A DNA stretch of 11,574 nt from JBAXLO01 sp037134755. Lineage in GTDB: Bacteria > Bacteroidota > Bacteroidia > Bacteroidales > JACABE01. Of the stretch, positions 5,301 to 11,574 are shown one piece after another. The notes beneath the pieces are model-generated. The model was not told where the DNA came from. It worked only from the letters and a program-made list of their open reading frames with translations, and searched no databases. Within the stretch, counting starts at the first letter, position 1. Every line of letters starts with the position of its first letter. Both the position numbers and the translations under genes were made by a program. Location: assembly GCA_037134755.1 (NCBI GenBank), contig JBAXLO010000151.1, forward strand, positions 1-11,574, read 5' to 3'.

Positions 5301-8044
5301 ATAATAATAATTGTGATACAACTAATATCTATACAACATCAAACAGTTTTAATTTTACATGGACTACTGTAATTAACGGTGTAACTACACCAGCAGGTAC
5401 CGGAAATTCAGTTACAGTAACATGGCCTTCTAATATAAATTACAATTATCCTCATATGATAATTGTTACATCGGTTGATACAAATGGATGTGCTTCATCA
5501 GATTCAATGAATATTTATAATTGTTGTTTAGATACAACCGTTAGTAATATAAATTTACATGATACAATAATTACTTCATCATCAGGAATGTTAACAGATG
5601 ATTTATATATAAATGGCACAGTTACTTTTGATTGTAATTGCGAAATAATATTTATGGGACCTAAAGTAGAAATGGGACCTTATGCACAAATTATCGCTGC
5701 ACCTAATACTACTTTAATAATTAAAAAGGGATCAGTTTTTGAAGCAGGTTGTAGATTTATGTGGGATGGCATATATGTTACAGGTGGAAGTTCAGAAGTG
5801 GATGTATTAGATTTTTCTACAATTAAAGATGCTATTAATGGATTGGTGTCTGACAGCAATGGAATTATTAAAACAAAAGATGCTTATATGACCGATAATT
5901 ATTTTAATATTAAAATTAGCAATGCTGTTGCAGGTAATTATGCCGGAACTATTAAAAATACTGCATTTAAGTTTATTGGAGTTAATACTAGTGGTAATAC
6001 TTATCATTTTGTATTTCCGCCTTTACAAAACACAAAGACACTTGTAGGTATTTATTGCTACAATGTACATTATGCAACTATTGGCGATGAATCATCAAGT
6101 AGCTTTAGAAATACATTTGACAAAATGCGATTTGGTATTTATGCTAATAATTCAACTATTAATGTTGTAAATAATGAATTTACAAATATACTTAACGGAA
6201 TAAATCCACCACTTCCTACTTATAACGAACCAACAATACTTGGTACACGCCCGACTTATCCTGAAGGAGCTGTTTATGCAATAAGTACATCGGCATTCAT
6301 ACGTCCATGTGGTTTAACTGTAGGTGGTGACGGACTGAAACAAAACTTTTTTAATAGTTGTAATACAGGTATTTTTTCTTATAATTATATAAACAATCTA
6401 TTTAATAGTGATATTAAAGATTGTCGCTATGGTATAAGTTTGGTTAATATTGCAACAATTAGTAATGGAAATTTAACTGTCAGACCTTCATATATTAATG
6501 ATAACAATATATATGGTGCAGTTACTCCGGGTAAAGGTATTTCGATTAAAAACACAGACGCATCACCTTTAGGTTATAATTGTTATGTTAAGCGAAATAC
6601 TATTACAGATAAACAGACAGGCATTTATATGATTGGTGTAAACTCAACGTTATTAACATATTCAACTGTTGATAGTAATACTATTCACACTAATCTATCA
6701 GATCCTTACGTACCGACAAGTCAGAATCAATGCGGAATATCTGTAAGCAATTGCAGTAGATTAGATATCTCCTTTAATTATATTAACAGGCAATATCCAA
6801 TTTGGGATACCAATGGTGACTATAATAATATAAAAGGTATTTCGATAACAGCAAGCCTAAGTGCAAATGTGTTTCAAAATACATTAAACTATATGGGTAA
6901 TGGTATCTACACAAGTGGATCGTTAGACATCACTCAATTTAATTGTAATACTTTTAATAACAATTATTACGGTTTTAATTTTGGTGATTTATCCCATTTA
7001 ACTAATCAAGGTATTCAAGTTAATGGGATTAATCGAAATTATAATCCATACAATCAATGGATCAATGACGCTCCATCTTTCCCAACCCACAAAAGGATGA
7101 TAGATAATGGTTTGAACTTCCCTGGATTTCATTATTATTATGCTCCTGCCAGTTCAATTTATGACCCTACTGTATCAATGCCTTGGAGTCCGTGGATTTT
7201 TCCAATAGTTAATTCGGGAGGTAATAGTTTGTGTACTGAAACGGGACAAACGGGACCTGTTGGCCCTATAAGTACTTTAGCAGAACGTGAAACGCAATTA
7301 GGGCAAATAGTACGAAATCAATTGATTTACGATACTCTGCAATCTCAATATACTGCAATGGCAAGAGAATATGCTTATTTATTGTTAGCAAACGATACCA
7401 CAATTATAAATATGGGTGATACCAGCGATTATGTATATCAGGCATTTTACACTACTATGCAAACATCCGATGCTGCACATACTTTAAATGCAAGAGAAGC
7501 TATGTACGAAAATAAGTTGGATATTGCGCAGCAAGAACTGAATATGATAGCTGATACTAATGCTGTTAATCACAATCGTATAATTGTTGATAATATTTAC
7601 CTAAATACATGGGCACAGAATAATTATGAACTAACTAAAGAACAAAGTGGTATTTTGTATGATATAGCTTATCTAGACCCTAATGCAAACGGAGATGCTG
7701 TATATACGGCACGTGTAATGCTTAATATTGACCCTGATGATGTTGAAGTAAAGTCTGCTATATTTATTCAACATCCTAAAGAAGTTACACCTAATACAGT
7801 ACACGTATATCCGAATCCAGCTAAAGAAACGATAACTATTGCCTTTGACCAAGCTATTTTAAATGACGGAATAGTTGAGATTTGGAGTATAGTGGGCAAT
7901 AAATTATTATCTACTTCTATACCTAAAGCTACCGCTCAACAGAGAGTTGATGTTAGCAGTTTAACTTCAGGCATCTATTTTTATGTTGTCAAGATTAATG
8001 GTGATAAATTATCATCAGGCAAACTCATTATTTTAAACAAATAA
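2372..8044 (+). CDS. Giant mosaic secreted protein (FN3-like, dockerin-like, beta-helix) with T9SS sorting domain
   Basis: 1890 residues; the ATG at 2372 directly precedes a Sec signal peptide (MKKHLQMFIILSMFLVFLG, cleavage near residue 23). Three FN3-like repeats begin at Q32, Q358 and Q470, each with QPTNL and ADHYLIVRST. Between the first and second lies a Bacteroidota module with KHRNSIETW (241-249) followed by two dockerin/EF-like calcium loops (D290-D301, D324-D335). Residues 694-890 (NLIVNGGFE) look like a jelly-roll module, and about 896-1050 like two PKD/Ig-like domains. About 1052-1545 is an Asn-rich right-handed beta-helix. A helical region (1634-1800) carries LTKEQSGILYDIAY and GDAVYTARVMLN, a segment often found just before T9SS tails. 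Residues 1810-1890 (VYPNPAKETITI...) are a type A sorting domain. It is probably exported by Sec and T9SS to the surface or medium. No catalytic residues are evident; an adhesin or matrix role is inferred. Its 3' end is duplicated at 9299-9934. Confidence 0.93.
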   Translation: MKKHLQMFIILSMFLVFLGNMAYTQCNAPTLQPTNLILTSTTNSISGTFNPSFDADHYLIVRSTLSTLSTLPLDSTIYTVSDTLGGGTVIAYQTDTTITDANLFAGIQFYYYVFAANSLSCSGEPAYLRTSPLTGTATCSLKSLNITAILQEYYNTGTGLMNQTLGINWDTGDLFHNFGSNIVDTVTVLIRSTIPPTYIIEATFNGVNITTNGSIPTIYLNSNWSSCPYGAITGYHHIVIKHRNSIETWSDSVDFSGQQINYNFFTHTPVEFEGGMYEDANGNFEIWGGDVNQNGNLESADFSEIYLAENSYDETVNNGYVIDDIDGNGNIDSQDVGIAYNNANWGANTINPTEGRTQPTNLTLTPYYSTITGSFTASETADHYLIVRSTSGILGASPVRGTLYTAGNTIGNGVVVAYQVGTSFIDTNLNKGTYYYFIFAADTLYCTHNYLTTSPLAASVNLNCGIPTAQPTNLILTRDNTSVSGSFTASASADHYLIVRSTSATLTATPARGTAYITGNTLGDGTVVAYQTDTAFADSSLNICTQYYYTIYAANCTGLPQYLATDPLFSVTNNWLSSVDITIVKDTTYFVNSNNTWVNFIPTNDTCSTIFGVPSSSNVLIDSIYMYSGSCGSLSLINTYAINDTIRELNFENLNIDTNYYFKVKFSNVFNNLFSASIIYMYKDIIPCSPDLCNLIVNGGFECVSSDIFTTYPGSPVTYPNNVDPFHTGRVLSWEAGWGIPVIDQINSGYSTILRTEVTYIDNLHITFAGGSSIYENISQPITQVGYEYELSFSYRNYNFCPAYLNVYLANFNDIYNGSIGQVKPQFTESLQLYSNQIPYTGFWENETINFSNDNNITKLVFFLLPISDPPYNIYSPSLDIDNIFFKPKIKFNLPNPAIICAGVPTQITASLPTNITNLNWQWTSIPSGFTASTQSITVSPTATTTYTVTATGGGCTYTGSITITIDILQSPFITGNNNNCDTTNIYTTSNSFNFTWTTVINGVTTPAGTGNSVTVTWPSNINYNYPHMIIVTSVDTNGCASSDSMNIYNCCLDTTVSNINLHDTIITSSSGMLTDDLYINGTVTFDCNCEIIFMGPKVEMGPYAQIIAAPNTTLIIKKGSVFEAGCRFMWDGIYVTGGSSEVDVLDFSTIKDAINGLVSDSNGIIKTKDAYMTDNYFNIKISNAVAGNYAGTIKNTAFKFIGVNTSGNTYHFVFPPLQNTKTLVGIYCYNVHYATIGDESSSSFRNTFDKMRFGIYANNSTINVVNNEFTNILNGINPPLPTYNEPTILGTRPTYPEGAVYAISTSAFIRPCGLTVGGDGLKQNFFNSCNTGIFSYNYINNLFNSDIKDCRYGISLVNIATISNGNLTVRPSYINDNNIYGAVTPGKGISIKNTDASPLGYNCYVKRNTITDKQTGIYMIGVNSTLLTYSTVDSNTIHTNLSDPYVPTSQNQCGISVSNCSRLDISFNYINRQYPIWDTNGDYNNIKGISITASLSANVFQNTLNYMGNGIYTSGSLDITQFNCNTFNNNYYGFNFGDLSHLTNQGIQVNGINRNYNPYNQWINDAPSFPTHKRMIDNGLNFPGFHYYYAPASSIYDPTVSMPWSPWIFPIVNSGGNSLCTETGQTGPVGPISTLAERETQLGQIVRNQLIYDTLQSQYTAMAREYAYLLLANDTTIINMGDTSDYVYQAFYTTMQTSDAAHTLNAREAMYENKLDIAQQELNMIADTNAVNHNRIIVDNIYLNTWAQNNYELTKEQSGILYDIAYLDPNANGDAVYTARVMLNIDPDDVEVKSAIFIQHPKEVTPNTVHVYPNPAKETITIAFDQAILNDGIVEIWSIVGNKLLSTSIPKATAQQRVDVSSLTSGIYFYVVKINGDKLSSGKLIILNK

Positions 8045-8056
8045 TACAACTTTTTT

Positions 8057-8096
8057 AAGTAAATCCTGTCTATATGGCAGGATTTACTTATTTTTG
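8057..8096 (+). terminator. Strong hairpin after the giant gene, overlapping a -7-like TATTTTTG
   Basis: AAGTAAATCCTG (8057-8068) and CAGGATTTACTT (8078-8089) form a perfect 12-bp stem with a nine-base loop, followed by ATTTTTG. It starts 12 bp after the giant gene's stop and fits an intrinsic terminator, though the T-run is short (five). The last stem base and tract spell TATTTTTG (8089-8096), matching TAnnTTTG, with the next ATG only eight bases further. It may therefore end one gene and begin the next, or act as a partial read-through hairpin in an operon. A nearly identical copy lies at 9947-9986. Confidence 0.7.
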
Positions 8097-8104
8097 TATC
8101 CGAT

Positions 8105-9250
8105 ATGACATACTTAAAAAACATATTTTTATTTCTTCTTCTCTTATCTGGAATTAATACAGATTGTCAGATTATTGGCACTAACTTAGTTCAGAATCCC
8201 TCTTTTGAAAAATATTATAATTGCCCTACTTGGGCTGCTCAATTATATGAATGTAAATATTGGTGGGGTTATAGTACTGACTATTTTAATGCTTGTGCAG
8301 CATCAGGAGGAGCTTCAGTTCCATTAAATGGATTCGGATTTCAATATGCACATACAGGTGTTGCTTATTCCGGTTGTGTTATTAATGGAGATCATAATGC
8401 TAGAGAAATAATAAGAACAAAGCTAAGTGATATATTAATTGCAAACAAAAGATATTGTACAAATTTCTATATCACACTTTCTGAATATACATACACATGG
8501 ATTCCGAATGCTTATGTAGTAATAGATTCAATAGGTATGTTTTTTTCAAAAGATTCTGTTCAAGACACTTTACCACTTCCAATTTTAAGTAGTGGTATAA
8601 AGGTTCAGAATAACATATTTAATATAGATACTATTAATTGGCTTAAAATATCAAATACTTTTATTACTAATGGTGGAGAACAGTATTTAATGATAGGTAA
8701 TTTTGATAATCTTATTATTTACTATCCATCTGGTACATTAGGACGGACTTATGTATATGTAGATGATGTTTCGGTATGTGAGTGTAGTTTTAAATTTAGC
8801 TTAGGCAATGATACTACTTTATGCGTCGGCGAAAGCCTAATACTTAAACCAAATATGCCTAATGCAATATATACATGGCAAGATAGTAGTCATACTTCTA
8901 CTTATAAGGTTACACAAGCAGGTACTTATTGGGTTAGTGCTTACTTTGCAGAATATAATTTTACTACTTATGATACTATAAATATAGCTTATATTAATTG
9001 TGATACTATTGATACTATTAATAATATAATATCCATTTATCCCAACCCTGCAACTAATAATCTTACTATAGAAACTAACTTTAATGAAGAACATAGATTA
9101 GAAATAATTAATCTTCTCGGGCAAACCATTTATACAACTTATATAGGTAGGAAGAGTATTATTAATACTTCAAATTACTCATGTGGGCTTTATATTCTAA
9201 AGATATATACAGATAAAGAAATTGTAGTAAGGAAATTTGTAAAAGAATAA
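8105..9250 (+). CDS. Secreted NPSFE-type protein with one Ig-like module and T9SS sorting domain (copy 1)
   Basis: 381 residues. ATG 8105 starts a signal peptide (MTYLKNIFLFLLLLSG, cleavage near residue 22). The main module (about 24-225) opens with NPSFE (31-35), then YYNCPTWAAQ, KYWWGYSTDYFNACA, and Y/G-rich stretches ending in DDVSVCEC. This is a pattern seen in many Bacteroidota secreted proteins and resembles carbohydrate-binding-like jelly rolls. A single Ig/PKD-like module follows (226-298) with LGNDTTLC (233-240), TWQDSS and TYKVTQAGTYWV. SIYPNPATNNLTIE (310-323) begins the type A sorting domain, ending KFVKE. The substrate or partner is unknown; binding to a polysaccharide or to the cell surface is inference. 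It lies 60 bp after the giant gene, on the same strand. The downstream homologue at 9995-11362 shares 140 identical bases within the sorting domain. Confidence 0.9.
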   Translation: MTYLKNIFLFLLLLSGINTDCQIIGTNLVQNPSFEKYYNCPTWAAQLYECKYWWGYSTDYFNACAASGGASVPLNGFGFQYAHTGVAYSGCVINGDHNAREIIRTKLSDILIANKRYCTNFYITLSEYTYTWIPNAYVVIDSIGMFFSKDSVQDTLPLPILSSGIKVQNNIFNIDTINWLKISNTFITNGGEQYLMIGNFDNLIIYYPSGTLGRTYVYVDDVSVCECSFKFSLGNDTTLCVGESLILKPNMPNAIYTWQDSSHTSTYKVTQAGTYWVSAYFAEYNFTTYDTINIAYINCDTIDTINNIISIYPNPATNNLTIETNFNEEHRLEIINLLGQTIYTTYIGRKSIINTSNYSCGLYILKIYTDKEIVVRKFVKE

Positions 9251-9298
9251 GTTTTTCATTCATAATTCATAACCTATAATTCATGATTTTTTCCATAT
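9251..9298 (+). other. Short spacer at the duplication joint
   Basis: Forty-eight bases between the copy 1 stop and the point where homology to 7412 begins. It contains near-repeats of CATAATTCAT / TATAATTCAT (9260-9284) and a T-run, but no stable hairpin, so no clear terminator closes the copy 1 gene. The in-frame TGA at 9284-9286 rules out an upstream N-terminal extension of the following fragment. The A+T-rich direct repeats may have taken part in the rearrangement, which is inference. Confidence 0.45.
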
Positions 9299-9934
9299 AT
9301 GGGCGATACTAGCGATTATGTATATCAGGCATTTTATAATAGTATGCAAACATCAGATGCTGCACATACTATGAGAGCAAGGAAAGCAATGCTTGAAAAT
9401 GATTTAGTAACGGCACAAAATGAATTGAATCTTATAAATGACACTAATAGGGTTAATCATAACAGGATAATTGTTGATAATATTTATCTGAACACATGGG
9501 CACAGGATAATTATGAACTGACTAAAGAACAAAGTGGTATTTTGTATGATATAGCTTATCTAGACCCTAATTCTAACGGTGATGCTGTATATACGGCACG
9601 TGTAATGTTGAATATTGACCCTGATGATGTTGAAGTAAAATCTGCTTTGCATTTACAACTTCCTAAACAGGAATATAAACCTAATACAGTACATATTTAT
9701 CCTAATCCTGCTAAAGAAACAGTTACCGTAGCATTCGATCAACCGATTTCTAATGAAGGAACAATAGAGATTTGGAGTATAGTAGGGAACAAATTGCTTT
9801 TTAATACTATTCATCAAGCTTCTTATAAGCAAATAGTTAATGTTAGTAGTTTAACTTCAGGTATCTATTTTTATGTTGTTAAGGTTAATGGTGATAAATT
9901 ATCATCAGGCAAACTCATTATTTTAAATAAATAA
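9299..9934 (+). pseudogene. Orphan C-terminal fragment of the giant secreted protein (helical module plus T9SS tail)
   Basis: 211 codons collinear with residues 1681-1890 of the giant protein. It starts MGDTSDYVYQAFY, which is an internal methionine in the parent. It keeps the helical pre-tail segment (LNTWAQDNYELTKEQSGIL, GDAVYTARVMLN) and the whole sorting domain (YPNP at 134-137, ending KLIILNK). It has no signal peptide, no SD sequence, and a stop codon (TGA 9284-9286) just upstream in frame. A T9SS tail without a Sec signal cannot reach the periplasm by the normal route, so this is best read as a non-functional 5'-truncated duplicate. The open frame is nevertheless intact and most differences from the parent are conservative, so the copy is either fairly young, kept by gene conversion, or still used (for example as a recombination donor). 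Confidence 0.75.
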
Positions 9935-9946
9935 TACAACTTTTCT

Positions 9947-9986
9947 AAGTAAATCCTGTCTATGTGGCAGGATTTACTTATTTTTG
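9947..9986 (+). terminator. Second copy of the strong hairpin with overlapping TATTTTTG
   Basis: The 12-bp stem (9947-9958 with 9968-9979) is unchanged from the copy at 8057-8089; only one loop base differs (A at 8074, G at 9964). That single change creates an ATG at 9962-9964, which opens a spurious 11-codon extension of the next gene. TATTTTTG (9979-9986) again lies eight bases before the real ATG at 9995. Confidence 0.7.
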
Positions 9987-9994
9987 TATCCAAT

Positions 9995-11362
9995 ATGACA
10001 TATTTTAAAAACATATTATATATTCTTTTTGTATTTTTTTCATTAAATATTCAAGGACAGCAAATATTAGGGGTTAATCTAATTAATAATCCCTCATTTG
10101 AAGAATATTATAACTGTCCATATACCAGTGGTCAATTATATGAATCAAAATATTGGTGGGGTATAACTACAGAATACTTTAATGCATGTGCAGCACCTGG
10201 TGGTGTTTCTGTACCTGTAAATTATGACGGTTTTCATTATGCACATACAGGAGTTGCTTATGCAGGTTGTGTTCTTTATTGGTATGCAAATCCTAGTTAT
10301 GATTATAGAGAAACAATAAAAACTAAACTTAAGGATACATTAATTGCAAATAAAAGATATTGCACTAATTTTTACACTACTCTAGCTCAATTTACATACA
10401 CATACACGCAAAGTACTTATATTCTATTAGACTCAATAGGCATGCTTTTTACTAAAGATTCTGTTCAAGATAGTGTACCACTTCCAATTTTAAGCAATGG
10501 AACTAGAGTTCAAAATATTATTTCAAATCTGGATTCTATAAATTGGTTTAAAATACCAAATACTTTTATTGCAAATGGAGGGGAGCTATACCTAACAATT
10601 GGGAATTTTAATAATGTCATTTCATATCCCTCAGATGCGATAGGTGCAACTTATGTTTATATAGATGACGTTACGGTATGCGAATGTAGTTTTAAGTTTA
10701 GCTTAGGGAATGATACTACTTTGTGTATAGGGCAAAGCCTTACTTTAAACCCTAATATGCCTAATGCTGTTTTTACATGGCAGGATGGGAGTCATGGCTC
10801 TACTTATAAAGTAACACAAGCAGGTACTTATTGGGTTAGAGCTTATTTTGCAGATTATAATATTACAACTTATGATACAATAAATGTTGCTTATTATACA
10901 AATCCAATTATTAATTTAGGCAATGATACTACACTTTGCAGTGGGCAAAGCTTAATATTAAATGATACAAATCAAAATTATCTATATCTTTGGCAGGATA
11001 GTTCTACTAATCCTACATATAATGTTACTCAGCAGGGTTTTTATTGGGTAAAAGTTACAGATAGTAATAATTGTACAGCAAGCGATACTATTAATATAAT
11101 GTATAAGGATTGTGATACTACTCAAAATATTGATAATATAATATCCATTTATCCTAATCCTGCAACTGATAATCTTACCATAGAAACAAACTTTAATGAA
11201 GAACATAGATTAGAAATAATTAATCTTCTCGGGCAAACCATTTATACAACTTATATAGGTAGGAAGAGTATTATTAATACTTCAAATTACTCATGTGGGC
11301 TTTATATTCTAAAGATATATACAGATAATGAAATTGTAGTGAAGAAGTTTGTAAAAGAATAG
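9995..11362 (+). CDS. Secreted NPSFE-type protein with two Ig-like modules and T9SS sorting domain (copy 2)
   Basis: 455 residues from ATG 9995 (MTYFKNILYILFVFFSL), equivalent to the start of copy 1 at 8105. The earlier in-frame ATG at 9962 lies inside the hairpin loop and would put polar residues (MWQDLLIFVSN) before the signal peptide, so it is rejected. The signal peptide is cleaved near residue 22. The NPSFE module (about 25-230) opens at N32 and keeps KYWWG and YFNACA. Two Ig/PKD-like modules follow, with LGNDTTLC at 237-244 and 308-315 and with TWQDGS / LWQDSS and GTYWV / GFYWV. The second has no counterpart in copy 1. SIYPNPATDNLTIE (384-397) begins the sorting domain, ending KFVKE. 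It is probably surface-displayed or released through T9SS. The ligand is unknown. Confidence 0.9.
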   Translation: MTYFKNILYILFVFFSLNIQGQQILGVNLINNPSFEEYYNCPYTSGQLYESKYWWGITTEYFNACAAPGGVSVPVNYDGFHYAHTGVAYAGCVLYWYANPSYDYRETIKTKLKDTLIANKRYCTNFYTTLAQFTYTYTQSTYILLDSIGMLFTKDSVQDSVPLPILSNGTRVQNIISNLDSINWFKIPNTFIANGGELYLTIGNFNNVISYPSDAIGATYVYIDDVTVCECSFKFSLGNDTTLCIGQSLTLNPNMPNAVFTWQDGSHGSTYKVTQAGTYWVRAYFADYNITTYDTINVAYYTNPIINLGNDTTLCSGQSLILNDTNQNYLYLWQDSSTNPTYNVTQQGFYWVKVTDSNNCTASDTINIMYKDCDTTQNIDNIISIYPNPATDNLTIETNFNEEHRLEIINLLGQTIYTTYIGRKSIINTSNYSCGLYILKIYTDNEIVVKKFVKE

Positions 11363-11367
11363 AAAAG

Positions 11368-11404
11368 AGTGCCTAAAGTACTTAAAGTTAAAAGTGCCTA
11401 AAGT
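11368..11404. repeat. Short direct repeat AGTGCCTAAAGT (two copies, 25 bp apart)
   Basis: Identical 12-mers lie at 11368-11379 and 11393-11404, with a partial third (CTTAAAGT, 11381-11388) between. Short A+T-rich direct repeats of this type are common after Bacteroidota genes. They lie between the copy 2 stop and the terminator hairpin, with no coding role. Confidence 0.7.
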
Positions 11405-11411
11405 TTTTTTT

Positions 11412-11450
11412 AAAAAAAGAAGCTGTTTTCTCAAATACAGCCTCTTTTAT
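11412..11450. terminator. Hairpin between convergent genes, likely bidirectional terminator
   Basis: GAAGCTGT (11419-11426) pairs with ACAGCCTC (11437-11444), with one A-C mismatch on the plus strand that becomes a G-U pair on the minus strand. The stem extends by A-run to T-run pairing (11412-11418 with 11445-11448). On the minus strand it is followed by TTTTTTT, so it fits best as terminator of the right-edge gene. On the plus strand TTTTATTTATT follows, so it may also stop the NPSFE gene. Confidence 0.7.
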
Positions 11451-11486
11451 TTATTAAATTATGAATTATAGGAATATTGTATGCGT

Positions 11487-11574
11487 TTATGCCTGATTCA
11501 TAATTGTATTAAGCACAATATCAGCCATTGCAGTCATTTCTTCGCCTGATTGCATGTTTTTCAGCTTTAGTTTT
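11487..11574 (-). CDS. hisS: 3' end of a minus-strand gene, probably histidyl-tRNA synthetase
   Basis: The last 28 codons plus a TAA stop (11487-11489) are in the window: KLKLKNMQSGEE, then MTAMADIVLNTIMNQA. The pattern of Lys-rich strand, K(N/D)M, (Q/T/S)-S/T-GE-(E/Q), then a final helix matches the end of the anticodon-binding domain of bacterial HisRS. That enzyme charges tRNA-His with histidine in the cytoplasm. The frame is open to the window edge and a terminator-like hairpin lies about 40 bp after the stop. With so few residues, another class II synthetase or an unrelated protein remains possible. It is convergent with the secreted genes and unlikely to be functionally linked. Confidence 0.5.
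   Translation of the reverse strand, partial: KLKLKNMQSGEEMTAMADIVLNTIMNQA

Larger units (their letters stand above)
7412..11362 (+). repeat. Diverged tandem segmental duplication (7412-9298 paralogous to 9299-11362)
   Basis: From ATGGG(T/C)GATAC at 7412 and 9299 onward the two blocks align through the giant gene's C-terminal coding part, the hairpin spacer and the NPSFE gene. The offset is 1887 bp at the start, 1890 bp across the spacer and 2112 bp at the end. The final 222-bp gain is one extra Ig-like module (74 codons) in the second gene. Homology begins abruptly at 9299 inside the reading frame of the parent, which marks the duplication joint. The right end is lost soon after the stop codons (9250 and 11362). 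Confidence 0.9.

Noticed and set aside
2372..8044. Frameshift or fusion of several genes into the 1890-codon frame
   Set aside because: The frame is uninterrupted with one signal peptide and one sorting domain, and large mosaic proteins of this type are normal T9SS cargo.
9962..9994. Upstream ATG giving an 11-residue N-terminal extension of the second NPSFE protein
   Set aside because: The ATG arises from one loop-base change in the hairpin, is absent in copy 1, and would displace the signal peptide.
7412..11362. Insertion sequence or composite transposon as the cause of the duplication
   Set aside because: No transposase gene, no terminal inverted repeats and no target-site duplication are visible at 7412, 9299 or 11362.

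Overview
The window looks like a piece of a Bacteroidota chromosome (Flavobacteriia or Bacteroidales-like). It is very A+T-rich and uses the standard code. Several start sites lack a Shine-Dalgarno sequence, and several upstream regions carry the Bacteroidota -7 promoter motif TAnnTTTG. Three intact genes encode secreted proteins with a signal peptide, and two of these end in a clear and the third in an equally clear type IX secretion system (T9SS) type A sorting domain (YPNPA...). No database search was possible; family names come from motif recognition.

Left part (1-2371), low gene density. A gene start (MSTTKPN...) leaves the window on the minus strand at position 23. Next to it lies a 14-unit tandem repeat with a 21-bp period (71-384), then hairpins and terminator-like structures (487-646). 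A 314-residue minus-strand protein follows (657-1601): a Bacteroidota-type helical protein with a C-terminal carboxypeptidase-regulatory-like beta-sandwich. A 770-bp stretch without a convincing gene (1602-2371) holds promoter-like motifs for that gene and two inverted repeats.

Central part (2372-8044). One 1890-residue mosaic surface or secreted protein: signal peptide, three FN3-like repeats, a KHRNSIETW/dockerin-like calcium-binding module, a jelly-roll-like NGGFE module, two PKD/Ig-like modules, a right-handed beta-helix region, a helical pre-CTD module and a T9SS sorting domain.

Right part (8045-11574). A secreted NPSFE/Ig-like protein (8105-9250) follows. The block made of the giant gene's 3' end, a hairpin spacer and the NPSFE gene is then repeated in tandem: 7412-9298 is paralogous to 9299-11362. 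The second copy has an orphan 211-codon fragment of the giant gene without signal peptide (9299-9934), the same hairpin spacer, and a second NPSFE protein with one extra Ig-like module (start best placed at 9995). The copies have diverged unevenly: 140 bp of the two sorting-domain coding regions are identical and the hairpin spacer is nearly identical, while the mature-protein coding regions differ a lot. This pattern suggests localized gene conversion. The right edge holds the 3' end of a minus-strand gene, probably histidyl-tRNA synthetase, facing the secreted genes across a hairpin that could terminate transcription from both sides.

The plus-strand genes probably form one locus for cell-surface or secreted adhesin-like proteins exported by Sec and then T9SS. 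I see no enzyme, transposase, CRISPR array, tRNA or rRNA.
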